A DNA stretch of 64,000 bases from Petaurus breviceps papuanus (Eukaryota > Chordata > Mammalia > Diprotodontia > Petauridae), in assembly GCA_028583685.1 (NCBI GenBank), contig JAMXIF010001164.1, positions 12,638,676 through 12,702,675 on the forward strand. Direction: 5' to 3'. The translations under genes were made by a program, and so were the position numbers. Below are positions 48,172 to 59,962 of the stretch, piece by piece. Under the pieces are notes generated by a model that saw nothing but the letters and a program-made list of their open reading frames with translations, did no database searches and was not told the DNA's origin. The first letter of the stretch is position 1; the number at the start of each line of letters is the position of its first letter.

Positions 48172-48328
48172 TAGGTGGTGCAGTGAATAGAGCACTGGCC
48201 CTGGAGTCAGGAGGACCTGAGTTCAAATTTGACCTCAGACACTTAACACAAAACTAGTCGTGTAACCTTGGGCAAGTCACTTAACCCCAATTGCCCTCCA
48301 AAAAGCAAAACAAAAACAAAAACAAAAC
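48172..48328 (+). repeat. tRNA-derived SINE (SINE1/WSINE1 type), full length
   Basis: Runs from GGTGGCTAGGTGGTGCAGTG to CAATTGCCCTCC plus an A/C-rich tail. The flanks CTCTTCACTTAA (left) and CTCTTAACTTAA (right) look like the target duplication with one change. Confidence 0.9.
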
Positions 48329-48539
48329 CTCTTAACTTAAAAGTCCTCCAGTGATGCACAATCCCAAATTTCCTTTTTTATATATCTTCAAAATATAACA
48401 AAACCACTCTCAAGCCCTCAGTCTTATTTGAATTTTTCTATGATCCCTGATGACATTAGATTGTGAGAGGAAACATGCTAGTATCTCTGCTTCTACCACC
48501 ACCACCATTTGTATGTAAATAGTTCATCTTTATATTGTC

Positions 48540-49327
48540 CCTTTAAATTGCTCATTCATATTTACTCTTTTATATCACTTGAGTCTTGTGTTTGTATTTC
48601 AAAGTCTCTACTCAGCTCTTCTCTTTTCATCCAGAATACTTAGAGGTTCTCTAATCTACTAAGAATCCTTTGCAACTTAGTCTAATGCAGAACAAAGAAT
48701 ACTTTTTTCTTTACTTTTTTTGGGGGGGTCTATGTTTTCTTTTTCAACATGACTAATATGGAAATATGTTTTGCATGTATAACCCACATCAAAATGCTTG
48801 CCTTCTTATTGGGGGCAGGGAAGGATGGAGAGAAAGAATTTGCAATTCAAAATTTTTAATGTTTATTAAAATTATTTTCCATGTAATTGGGGAAAACAAA
48901 ATATTAAATTAAAAAATTAAATAACAAAAACAATAAAAAGTCAATTTCCCCTCTTTGTTCATTATCACTTTTACTAGTTTAGCTGTTCTTAGTTATAAGT
49001 CTGTATCCATTGTCTTTTGGACTATCTTATTCCATATTCTCCATTCTATTAGAGTGGCAGCTATATCTTATCTAGGGCTGGCTATGGTTTCTCAGTGCTT
49101 GAATCTTTTTCTTTCTATCTTTCACTGATCTGTAAACAGTGGATTTTGGCTATTACATGCCTAAAGTTTTTCATTTTGAGATTTCTTTGAAGAAGTGACT
49201 GGTTTATTCTTTCTATTTTGTTTTTGTGTTTTTTCGTGTGTGTGTGCAGGCAGTTTACTTTCATGGTTTCTTTGAATAAGATATCCAAGCACTCTCTATC
49301 TGTCTTCTCTCTCTCTCTACCTATCTG

Positions 49328-49417
<90 letters not shown>

Positions 49418-49800
49418 GTCTCTCTCTCTTCTCTCTGTCTCTGTCTGTCTGTCTGTCTCTTAGATTCCTAAATTACCTTTCCTTGGTCTCTAGGTAGATC
49501 ATTTCATTTTAATAAGAGATACCTAATACTTCATTTTTTCAGCAATTTGGTTTAGTTTTAGTTTTATTGTCTCTTGGAGACATTAACATCTTTTTGGACT
49601 ATTCAGATTTTCAAGGAGTTTGATATTCAGGTAAGGTTTTGTATCTTTTACTTTAAGCTATAAATTCTCCACTCAAGGTTTTCCTCCATTGCTCTCATTT
49701 CTTTACTAATTCTTTCTTCTATCACTTTCATTTTTATATCATTTTACCTACTAAAAATGTTTCTTCTTTTATTCTAGGAATTCTAATTAACTTTGTGACC
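48540..49800 (-). mobile_element. HAL1/L1 ORF1 fossil interrupted by an L1 3' end
   Basis: The left part (48540-48690) and the right part (48940-49250, then on to about 49800) carry antisense ORF1-type wording seen in the HAL1-like copies, such as ATTTCTTTGAAGAAGTGACT and TGGTTTATTCTTTCTATTTT. Between them (about 48730-48935) is a sense L1 3' UTR end (ATGACTAATATGGAAATATG, AATGTTTATTAAAATTATTT). A TC array (49304-49460) expanded in the right part. Boundaries are approximate. Confidence 0.55.
49304..49460 (+). repeat. (TC)n tract
   Basis: Long TC array with TCTG interruptions at both ends, here fully sequenced, unlike the two gapped ones. Confidence 0.95.
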
Positions 49801-49984
49801 AACGCTCCCTTCCACACCCATGTGTGTGTCTATGTATGTGTGTGTGTGTGTGTCTCTCTGTGTTTGTTTGTGTGTAATTTACTTTTCTGGATTTTTACCT
49901 TGAGTATAATTTACATCATAAGTGTGTTTTTGTGATTCTCTTCTTATTTATTTATTCTTTCAAACTTCTTACTTCCCAGATTTG

Positions 49985-50122
49985 AAATTTCTTTTGAGGA
50001 AATTGGGGTTAAATGACTTGCCCAGGGAAACACAACTAGTAAGGTCTGAGCTGGATTTGAACACACATCCTTTTGACTCTAAAGCTAGTGCTCTATCCAC
50101 TCCTGCCACCTAGCTGCACCCA
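49985..50122 (-). repeat. tRNA-derived SINE (antisense)
   Basis: AAATTGGGGTTAAATGACTT, GCCCAGGGAAACACAACTAG, and TGCTCTATCCACTCCTGCCA followed by CCTAGCTGCACCC. Confidence 0.8.
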
Positions 50123-50402
50123 CTACTTTCTTTTAGGAATCAGTTCTATGCAGCTCTGGAGGGAATGTCAGGGCTTTGTTTTGGCCTGATTTCTATTCTC
50201 TGATGTCCTCGTGCTGCTTGAGTGCTTTGTTCTTTAAGGATCACAGTGGTTCCTTAGAACAAAAAGCTATGAAATTTTAGCAGGCCTTGACTAATCTGTT
50301 TTGGTGTAAGACAAAACCTTCAAACAAGTGTATATACACACATACACATATATGTATATGTAGATGTACATAAATATATTGCAACATATGTGTGTTTATG
50401 CT

Positions 50403-50491
50403 TATCTATCATCTATCTATCTATCTATCATCTATCTATCTATGATCTATCATCCATCTATCAATCTATCTATCAATCTATTATCTATCTA
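50403..50491 (+). repeat. (TATC)n tetranucleotide array
   Basis: TATC units with CATC and AATC interruptions. Confidence 0.95.
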
Positions 50492-50689
50492 GTTTTGTGC
50501 AGTCCAGCTTTTTTTTCACACTGTTTTCCTACACATATGGAGTCAATATGATGCAGTAGACAGAGGACTGACCTCTGAGCCAATGAATTTATGTTCCACC
50601 TCTGGCAAATAGAGGCCCTGTGTGTCACACACACTGGACAAGATCTTAATGTGGCTCTAAGTCGCTCTCTAAAACTGAAACTTATTGTT

Positions 50690-50928
50690 GTGATTTAAGT
50701 ACATTTGGCTCTTCCTGGACCCATTTGGGGTTTTCTTGGCAAAGATAATGGTGTGGTTTTCCATTTCCTTCTCCAGCTCATTTTAAAGATGAGGAAACTG
50801 AGGCAAACAGAGTTAAGTGACTTTTCCAGGGTTACAAAGTTAGTAAGTGTCTGAAGCTGGATTTGAACTCAGGAAGATGTGTCTTCCTAACTGCAGGTCT
50901 GTACTCTATCCACTGAATCACCCATAAG
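50690..50928 (-). repeat. MAR1-type CORE-SINE (antisense), nearly full length
   Basis: CCATTTGGGGTTTTCTTGGC, TGGTTTTCCATTTCCTTCTC, GATGAGGAAACTGAGGCAAA and TCTATCCACTGAATCACCC give the antisense MAR1 order. A MIR-like sense fragment (50535-50690) precedes it. Confidence 0.85.
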
Positions 50929-51679
50929 ACTAAAATTTGGAGAGAAGTTACTGACTTTCATTGGTAGAGAGTTTCCTTAATTAAAAAGTTCCTCTTCCAA
51001 TGAAATGACAAGAACAATTCCATTTCCATATCACAGTTTCATCAAATCTTAAATATGAAATAGCATTGCTGGAAAAAATAGTAGAAAGTAGAAAGCAAAA
51101 GCTAAGATACAAAGAATCAAGTCCATGACTGAAGCCTGGGTAGATGCTTTCTTGCCCTAAGTGATTGTAACTCGGCTTTCTCCACCTCAATTCCCATCTC
51201 TTGCCTCACAAAACTCTTTTCTCTGTCAAGTTACTTAGAGAATTGGAAACAGGAGGCCTAAAACGAGTTCATCACCAACTACAGGACTCAGGGAACTTAA
51301 ACAGCAGGGCTCAATACGCTAAATCAAAACCCAGTAGTTTAAGGACTTGCCTGACCAGACAGGATGTTTATAAATGCCCAATAATCACTATGCTGGAGAA
51401 AATGGAATTAAATGACACAGTAGAAACCAACCACTAATTTTTGTATGTTGTAAACAACAACATATATATCTAGAGATTGATATTTTTCATGTAGGTAAAT
51501 TTTTCATTTCAAAATTTTTTTTTACCTAGGACCTCTATGAAGTCAATGTGCTTAGCATGTCCTAGGATTAACTAATGTTAACAAGATTTGGTTGAATTAA
51601 TTGCAAGGAATTCTGTATGAAAACCCTATGAAGGAAGTGTAATCAAATGGGGGTAAATTACAAGATTCATTACATTTGA

Positions 51680-51850
51680 ATTCAGAAGATAAGAATTCAA
51701 ATACTGTCTCTGCCCTTTCCTACCTACATGAATTTAGCAAAGATACTTTGTTTAGCAGGCCCTCAATCAAAAGATGATGTTTTTTTACGAAATAAGTTAG
51801 ACTAGATGGCCACTCAGATCCCTTCTAGCTATGAAATTTTGTCATTCTCT
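51680..51850 (+). repeat. MIR (sense)
   Basis: AGAATTCAAATACTGTCTCT and TTAGACTAGATGGCCACTCA followed by CTTCTAGCTATGAAATTTTG in sense MIR order. Confidence 0.65.
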
Positions 51851-51867
51851 GTACCTGTGAACTCTTT

Positions 51868-53200
51868 TTTTCCTTAATAGTATTTTTTCAAACTACATGT
51901 AAAAATTCTTTTCAACACTCAATTTCATAAAATTTTTAAGTTCCAATTTTTTTTTCTCCCTCTGTCCCCTTCCCCCTCCACAAGACAGCAAGGAATCTGA
52001 TAAAGGTTATACATATAATCATGTTAAACATATTTCCACATTAGTCATGTTGTGAAAGAAGAATCAGAACAAAATGGAAAACCTTGAGAAAGAAAAATAA
52101 AGTGAAAATTTATTTTGATCTACCTTCAGACACCATAGTTCTTTCTCTGGACGTAGTTACCATTTTCCATCATGAGTCTTTCGGAATTCTTTTGGATCAT
52201 TTTATTGTTGAGAAGAGCTAAGTCTATCATAGTTAATAATTGCACAACGTTATTGTTGCTGTGTACAATGTTCTTCTGGTTCTGCTTATTTCATTAATTA
52301 TCAGTTCATACAATGTTTCCAGGTTTTTCCTGAACTCCTTCTGCTCATCATTTCTTATAGCACAATTGTATCCCATTACATTCATATACCACAATTTGTT
52401 CAGGCATTCACCAATTGATGGGCATCTCCTTAATTTCCAATTCTTGGCCACCACAAAAATAACTGTTCTAAATATTTTTGTACATGTGGGTCCTTTTCCC
52501 TTTTTTATGATCTTTTTGGGATACAGGCCTAGTGGTTGTATTGCTGGGTCAAAGGGTATACACAGTTTTATAGCCCTTTGGGAACAGTTTCAAATTGCTC
52601 TTGACAATGGTTGGTCAGTTCACAATTTCATCAACAATGCATTAATGTTCCAATTTTCCCACATCTTCTCTAACATTTATCATTTTACTTTTCTATCACA
52701 TTAACCAATCTGACAGGTGTTGTGTGATACCTCAGAGTTGTTTTGAGTTGTATTTCTCTAAATCAATAGTGATTTAAAGTATTTTCCTATGACTATAGAT
52801 AGTTTTAATTTCTTTATCTGAAAAATACCTGTTCATATCCTTTGATCATTTATCAACTGGGGAATGTATTCTTATAAACTTGACTCAATTCTCTCTATAT
52901 TTTAGAAATAAGACCTTTATTAGAAACACCAGTTGTAAAAATTCTCCCTAGCTTTCTGCTTTCCTTCTAGTCTAGACTGCATTGACTTTGTTTGTCTAAA
53001 AGCTTTTTAATTTAATGTAATCAAAATTATACATTTTGCATTACACAGTGTTCTCTATCTCTTATTTGGTAGTAAATTCTTCCCTTCTTCATAGCTTTGA
53101 GAGATAAACTATCCTTTGCTCTACTAATTTGCATATGATATGATCCCTTATGTCTAAATCACATACACATTTTGACCTTATCTAGGTATAAGCCTGTAAA
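51868..53200 (-). mobile_element. L1 LINE, 5'-truncated (ORF2 3' end and 3' UTR)
   Basis: Reverse complement of the same L1 segment as at 34.2-35.5 kb. The 3' UTR is at the left (CATTAGTCATGTTGTGAAAG region). The ORF2 C-terminal part is to the right, including antisense wording for NIHCWW-like sequence near 52620 and TGATGGGCATCTCCTTAATT at about 52418. It ends near 53200 in late ORF2, so it is 5'-truncated. Decayed. Confidence 0.88.
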
Positions 53201-53834
53201 TTCTTGATGCCTGTTATTTCATCTGCAAAAACTGAGAGTATTGAACTACATGATTACTAAAGTATTTCTATTTTTAATTCCTGTGAACTTCTGCTAAATG
53301 TTCCAATTATTGGCCATGAAACTGCTTAATTGTGTCCTCTTTTGGTTGCAAAAGAGGAGAGGTAAGCAGACTGAACCCTTCATAGTATTTTTGACCTGTT
53401 ATCTAGGATTTTCAATATTATCTGAAACTTTTTGTTACCCTCTCTCACCTTGAACATCCAAATAACCTGACTGAAAATGCCAGACTCCACAATTAGTTAC
53501 TATAGGGTTGAAGAACCAAAGGGATGGACTTGGTCTCAGATGTTCATAATATTTTCTTCCTTGCCCTAATCAATTCAAAGCACATTTATTCAGTTTCTAG
53601 TTCACTACAAAGTACGTTTCCCCTCCAGAATACAAATAAAAATGCTAATGGTTTTTATTTATTATAACAACTTCATTAGACAAGACAATTTAAGGAAACT
53701 ATTAACATGTCTTTAAAAATATAATAAATTATCTGCCTGTACAGCAAGTAACTACATATATAGAATTTCACTCATTTGAAATAATTAGAAAGGAGGACTA
53801 TTTGAATCTGTGAAAACATTAAGGTCATAGAGTA

Positions 53835-54000
53835 GTGGAGATGGTGCTGGACTTTTGGTTAGGAAGCTTTGGATTCATAACCCTCCTTTGATACTTACAA
53901 AATGTGAGAGTCTAAACAAGTCACTTGGCTCTTTTGGGTATCTTCCTCATCCATAAAGAGAAGAAGTAGGATTTAATTACTTTTAAGGTCCCTTTGAGAA
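53835..54000 (+). repeat. MIR (sense)
   Basis: CATAGAGTAGTGGAGATGGT, AACAAGTCACTTGGCTCTTT and TTCCTCATCCATAAAGAGAA follow the MIR order. Confidence 0.6.
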
Positions 54001-54143
54001 TAAATATAATGAATTCAATTTTATTATTGCATCTCTGGTTAATCAAGTAGATAAAAATAATTTATGTTTTATACATTTTATTTAATAGATGCAGCTATAG
54101 GACTTCAAACTACAGGTTAAAGGTTACATAGGTAAAACATTTG

Positions 54144-55109
54144 TGAGATATTGTAGGGGGGTTTGTGTAGTGGCAAGCACCCCATGTGCCAACACAGGTT
54201 CTTAGATCTGTTTTTTTTTAAAGGAAAGCAACTCAAAATGGGTTAACAATCTTGTTTTAATCAATCAAACATATCATTTACCTAGTTCTGGGGGAAAAGT
54301 CGGCACCCTGAGCTTCAGAGTATACACACAGGTTACAAGCAGAAGTTACAAGACAGAGAAACATTTCAAGCAGACAGGCCTGCAACTGTCCAACCATTGT
54401 ATCCCTACATAGTCAGTTATGAGAGAGGGAAGCATCAACATCTGGGTTTTTCAAAGCCAGGGGCCTCTCAGCAGCTGCGCAGAGTCTTGTCTGGTCAAAT
54501 CAAACAACACTTCTCAAAGTGAGCCCCAAAACAAAGCCTCACATCAGGATTTATATAGCCTTCTCTGGGGTCAGAGAATGTAACAACCCTCTTGACCTAC
54601 TGCCCAATCACAAAGTGTCTCCTGAAAAACAAGCCTCCTGCTACAGGTTCCACGTGCACTTAAGCCTATCAAAGGGCCTAGGGGCAGGGATGATTTTACA
54701 CAATACAATCTTAGAAAGATGGCAACAACACAAATTTACATTCCCTTTACAGCTTGTGGGCAGTTGATTATACCTTCTATGATATAAGGGAAAACAACAA
54801 AAACAAAACTCTCACTTGGTAAATCCACCAAAGACTTATCAATAATGAGCTTTTCTGCTTTACAATTTCATAATCTGTCAAATGTAGACATTGACCAAGA
54901 CCCTTGGTTTCCAAAGTGAAGACTGCCCGCCCCCTACTGGTGAATGGCCTGATACTGGGCATGGGAACCATGATGGGGATGAGGAGGTTTGAAAAGCAGG
55001 GGTCTGACTCCAATAGATGTGTGACCAACCAATCAGAGGATGGGAAGATAGATTCTACAACCTCTGTTCTCTAACCTACTAGGGAATTTATCTAAAACAC
55101 ATCTTCCCA
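54144..55109 (-). mobile_element. Solo LTR, class II (ERVK-like) endogenous retrovirus
   Basis: 966 bp on the minus strand, starting TGGGAAGATGTG and ending CAATATCTCA. It is flanked by a 6-bp duplication CATTTG (54138-54143 and 55110-55115). Six base pairs and TG...CA ends suit class II retroviruses. A TATA box (TATATAAAT, about 54549-54557) and an ATTAAA signal (54256-54261) lie about 290 bp apart in the expected U3-R order. No internal retroviral region remains, so it is the product of LTR-LTR recombination. The perfect duplication suggests moderate age. Confidence 0.82.
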
Positions 55110-55639
55110 CATTTGACTCCTTCCTTTTCATGCAATTACCCTCAACCACTTGTGTTTCCTTAATGTTCTTGAACTTCAAGGAAGTTTAAGGTTACCACCA
55201 CAAGGATTGCAGCAGTCTGATTATGAAAATCCCACTCTTCCTTACCTTTCACCTCCCTGAGGATGAATTTGACTTTTTGGGGTAATGGACAGGAGGAACT
55301 TACCCTGCACTAGTTCTTTTGTGTGTTTGTTTGTTTGTTTTAGATTGGGCACAGCTAACCACATAGGATGAGCAGAAACGAGTGGGTTATTGCTGAAGCG
55401 ATTTTCCCAAAGTGCTCAGATGACCAGGTCACTTCTCAAATCAATAAATTCCAGGAGTTCCCAATTGACTATAGGACCAAATATTTTATCATCATTACCT
55501 TGTTTTATTGTTTCTATTTTTGCTCAAATTTTATTATGTTGTATAACTATTTGTGCAGTATTAATATTAACATATAATTTTTAAATTTATCTATGTTTGG
55601 TAAAAGAGGTATGAATGCATATTGAAGCAACTAGTTATA

Positions 55640-55815
55640 GATCTGTGGACTTGGAATCAAGATGACAAGATGATTTAACCTTTTATTTTAGCATTAATTT
55701 CTTCATCTTGGAAATGTGGATAGTAATAGCACCTACCTCTCAGGATTGTAGTGATACTCAAGTGATATAATGTACATAACTTGCTTTACAAATCTCCAGG
55801 CCTATATAAATGCTG
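55640..55815 (+). repeat. MIR (sense)
   Basis: TTTCTTCATCTTGGAAATGT, TCTCAGGATTGTAGTGATAC and CCTATATAAATGCTGGCTTG match MIR's central and 3' parts. Confidence 0.7.
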
Positions 55816-56415
55816 GCTTGTATGCCTGGGGTCAAAATATCCCAGATAACATAGTCTATCAGCTTTATAATTGTACCTAATAAGTGTACAATTAAAGAAT
55901 ATTAATTGAATTCCAGATACTTCAAAGAAAGAGAATGAGGTTCATAGTAGAATTTAATATCAAGGACAGATTCCATTCCACTCGCCTACCATGATCATCC
56001 ACTAAATTCCTGCTTAGAGGCCTCCTTATGGTGTGTAACAAATTTGGAGGCTTTAAAGGCTATTCTTGAAGAGTACAAGCTCTAGCAGTTCCCAAAGAGC
56101 TTTCCTAAAAGGAAAAAGAATTCAAGAATGATTTCAGTAATAAATTACTCCTGTTGTCCAAAGACCAATTTAACTGAGATCTGAAATGCTACCCCAAGAA
56201 TGTAGTTTCATTTCTGCAACTCCACTAAATAATAGACTTTCAAATAAGGTACAAAGGAGTTGCATTTTGTATAAGTGAAGGCAATGTCCCACAAAAATGA
56301 AATGCATTTCATGTGTTAAAATAAGCATGACCTGGCTTTAGCATTTGGCCACAACCTGCTCATTCTAAGCTCATTTTATTTTAATGAAATTTAGTTTGCT
56401 TGCTATTATGGATTT

Positions 56416-56476
56416 CAGAGAGAGAAAGAGAGGGAAAGGAGAAAGGGAAAGAGAGAGAGAGATAGAGAGAGAGAGT
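56416..56476 (+). repeat. (GA)n low-complexity tract
   Basis: Interrupted GA array. Confidence 0.9.
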
Positions 56477-57089
56477 GTGTGAACTACCCCTATCAATTAC
56501 TTATGTTCCTCTCTTTCCCCTGGCAGGACTGTTTATTCTACGATTTCTATTATGTTTAACATCTTTTAAATAGAATGTAATTCTTTGATATGAAATATTT
56601 GCCTAAATTAGTAAATTGGCTTATGGGTTTATTCCTAAATTGGGAAAGTGACTTGTTGGTACCAGGAATATATTGACCTAGACTTTCTGGGTGGGGACCA
56701 TAAGTGAAAAAAATTTCCCTAAGTAAAACTGAGTACTTAATGTTATGAGATCTCTAAAATAGGGTTTTATATATTTAGTTTTTGTAAATGGTAATTTTCT
56801 TTCTTCATGTCCTTTTCCCTTGTGATTGGATTTATCACCCACTGATGACCTGTCTGACCATACCTCTCACTTCATCCCCTTGACAATTCTATGCTTGCTT
56901 TATTTAAAATTACAACTTTCATGTCCCTAGCTATACTGTTTCACTTTTCCCATTGGAAGTGATTAAAGATCTTGAAAATGACAGACTCCTGCTCCCTGTC
57001 AACATCTATCCTCGTCCCAAGGACATACCTCAAAAGTATTCAAAAGTGAAAAAGCAAGGTAACAAGCATTATGTTTTGAATATTATGTC

Positions 57090-57225
57090 ATGGGTTATTA
57101 TGATGGAGTGTTAATGTGATGAAGTAGAAAGAATACTGCCCTTGGAACAAGAAGGCTTGAGTTCAATTCCTGGTTATGACAACCTTTAAATACAGAACCC
57201 ATCTGCAAAAAAAAAAAAGTGTGAT
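57090..57225 (+). repeat. MIR-like fragment with A-tail
   Basis: GATGAAGTAGAAAGAATACT and GGCTTGAGTTCAATTCCTGG give the head of a MIR-type SINE, ending at a poly-A (57208-57219). Confidence 0.5.
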
Positions 57226-57365
57226 ATGATTGCTTAGTAATCCTCAATAAAACCAGAAGAAAATGTTAACAACCAATAAACTTGTAATTGTTTGGAATTT
57301 GGAAAGGGATATCTTCCTCAACTAGTTTCCAGAAACAACAAGAGTGGTCATTAAGAATCCATATT

Positions 57366-57672
57366 AGGGGCGGCCAGGTAGCACAACGAGTAAGAGCACC
57401 GGCTCCAGTGTTGAGAAGACCTGGAGATCAAATCCCGGGCTCAGACACTTAGCACCCACCCAGAAACACCTGGCCGTGTAACCTTGAGCAAGTTACTTAA
57501 CCCCAATTGCTTAGGGGCGGCCAGGTGGCTCAGTGAGTAAGAGCACCGGCTCCAGTGTCGGGATGACCTGGATCAAATCCGGGCTCAGATACTCAGCACC
57601 ACACCCAGAAATAACTGGCCGTGTAACCTTGAGCAAGTTACTTAACCCTGATTGCTTTAAAAAAAAAAAAAG
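57366..57672 (+). repeat. Head-to-tail SINE dimer with a single target duplication
   Basis: Two copies of the same SINE, 57367-57513 and 57514-57660, each opening GGGGCGGCCAGGT and sharing the insert CACCCAGAAA...TGGCCGTGTAACC and the tail TTGAGCAAGTTACTTAACCC. Only the second ends in a poly-A. One target duplication, AAGAATCCATATT (57353-57365 and 57670-57682), encloses both, and nothing like it lies at the junction. A- and B-box-like promoter sequences (TGGCTCAGTGAGTAAGAGC; GGATCAAATCC) are visible. Confidence 0.92.
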
Positions 57673-58899
57673 AATCCATATTGATAGGGTGGAAGAGAAC
57701 AGTTTTTGCCATAAATAGGGCAGGACCCCTGAGAAAGGCAGAAGGGAAAAAACAAAAAAAACATGACAAAAAACATGACAAAGCTTGAAGAGGAGAGAAC
57801 ACATAATGTTGATTCCAACATCAAAAATGGCAGAACTGAACTGGCCTAGGTCCTAATAATAATGAATATGATACAAAGTGTTTTACTTAAGTATGTAATG
57901 TGACTTTAAGAAAGTTTTTTGGAGATAATTTTTCTCTTGTACTCATTTTCCATCCTTCCATTTTAATTAAGAGTTAGGAACAAGGCACTTTTGCTCATTT
58001 TTTCCCTTTCCTTGTCTTTTCCTCAATTTAATAAGTACTTATTAAACATTATGTGCCAGATTTCATGTTGCTCACTAGGAATAGAATACCAAAAAAAAAT
58101 ATTCTGCCCACAAGGAATTTATTCTTTGTGTGTGTGTATGCATGAATTATGTGAGTGGAAAAAAGCATACATACATAAGTAGGTACAAAATATAGTTAGA
58201 GATAGGGACTAGAACTCTTCATTGGCCTAGGAAACTCTTAGATGAGTCAAATTTGTCCAACAATGCAGGTCAAAAAGTAGCCATTTCAAACGTTTTTTGT
58301 GTCTTGACTCAAGCTTTCTACATCCCACTCTTCCTTTTTTTTCATTTCCTCTTTCTTACCTCAAAATTCACTGAAAAAGTTGAGGATATTTGCTGAAAAT
58401 TCTTTTTCTTCTTCACTCTTCTTCATATCATATATGTCAGAAATCTTTCCCTATTCTTTTCCTTCAACTCCATTTCATATGACCTTTTCATATGATCTTT
58501 TCCATTTCATAGGATCTTTCTCCTTGCGAAGCAAAATTTCCCCTTCCCATACTTTCCTCTCTACAACATATTGCTCCTGTTAGGCCCACTCTCTCTTCAG
58601 CTTTCAATCACTTTCTACCTACTGATCACTTCTCTGCTCCCTTAAAAAATGCCATAAGCTCCAGTCCCACAGTCCTAGATGCCTCATGGACATTTCAAAA
58701 CAACTGTTCTTTTAGGACTCTCACCTTTGTCTAAAAAAAAAACTTTGGCCACTTTAAAAATTTTACTGTTACTGTTGAAGTTATCACCATTCGCTATCTC
58801 TCAAGTTCATTCTCCTTGACTATTCACTCTTATTTACTCACAAATTCCATTCTTTCTCCAATCTTGTTTCTGCTTCCATCACATGTGTCTTCTCTTTAT

Positions 58900-59962
58900 T
58901 TGTGTGAAAGATGTTTTGTAATTGTGTTGATATAATCCCTGGGTTTATTTTAGAAGACATATTCACAAGTACTTTATGTTATCTGTAGTTATTTTAAATG
59001 AAAATTCTCTTTCTATCTCTTGCTACTAGTTTTTTGCTGGTACTATATAGAAAGACTGGTGACTTATGTGGGTTTATTTAATGTCCTACAGCTATGGTGA
59101 AGTTGTTAGTTGTTTCAATTCACCTTTAAGTTGATTCTCTAAGGTTTTCTAAGTATACAATCATCTCATCTGCATAGAGTAATGTTTTTCTTTCCTCGTT
59201 ACCTAATTTTATTCCTTTATTTTTTCTTCTCATTGATATAACTAGCAATTTTTTTTTTTTTGCTTTTTGGAGGGCAATTGGGGTTAAGTGACTTGCCCAA
59301 AGTCACATGGCTAGTAAGTGTGTCAAGTGTCTGAGGCTGGATTTGAACTCAGGTCCTCCTGACTCCAGGGCCGGTGATCTATTCACTGCGCCACCTAGCC
59401 ACCCATATAACTAGCAATTCTAATACAATAATGAATGATAGTGATGATAATAAATGTTCTTGTTTCCTTCCTGATATTATTGAGAAGTTTTCAAGTTTAT
59501 CACCATCACTGATTATATTTGTTCTTTGTTTTAAATGGAAACTACTTCATCATTTTAAGGATTCCAATGAATTCTATGCTTTTCTTGTGTTTTCAATAAA
59601 AATGCGTATTATATCGTGTCAATGCTTTTCTTGAATCTATTGACAATCATATTATTTTGTTGTTATTTTTATTGAGATGGTGAATTATGTTGATTTTTCT
59701 AATATTGAGCCAGCCCCACATTCCTATATAAAACCTCCATATAGTGTATGATCATTCTACTATATTGCTATATACTCCTTGCCAGTATTTTATTTAAAAG
59801 TTTTTCATCAATAGTCAACAGGAAAATTGTTCTAGTTTTCTTTCTTTATTTTTTGCTTTATTTGGTTTAGATGTCAGCACCAGATTTGTGTCATAAAAGG
59901 AATTTGGTAGAACTCTTTCTTTAACTATTTTTTTTAATACTTTATATGGTATTGTAATAGTA
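58900..59962 (-). mobile_element. L1 LINE ORF2 (reverse transcriptase region), decayed
   Basis: On the minus strand the RT core is recognisable: LLYADEMIVYLENLRES, where canonical L1 has YADDM or FADDM, so the second catalytic Asp appears as Glu. Upstream on that strand the wording matches the antisense L1 consensus (TCATAAAAGGAATTTGGTAG at about 59893). It is interrupted by a SINE (59251-59404). It continues at 61360-62245 beyond an LTR-like insertion. Old, with many stops. Confidence 0.85.
59251..59404 (-). repeat. tRNA-derived SINE inserted in the L1
   Basis: Antisense SINE with its A-tail (T-run) at 59251-59262, AATTGGGGTTAAGTGACTTG, TCCTGACTCCAGGGCCGGTG and GCGCCACCTAGCCACCC. It is flanked by a perfect duplication ATATAACTAGCAATT (59236-59250 and 59405-59419). 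Young copy. Confidence 0.95.

Noticed and set aside
52240-52704. 154-codon plus-strand frame
   Set aside because: Antisense of the L1 ORF2 C-terminal region at 51.87-53.2 kb.
51854-53290. CCTGTGAACT present on both sides of the truncated L1 as a target duplication
   Set aside because: MIR-like sequence lies between the L1 end and the right copy, so the match is probably chance.
57367-57440. tRNA gene
   Set aside because: The A- and B-box-like sequences belong to the tRNA-derived head of the SINE. No complete cloverleaf with matching acceptor stem was found.
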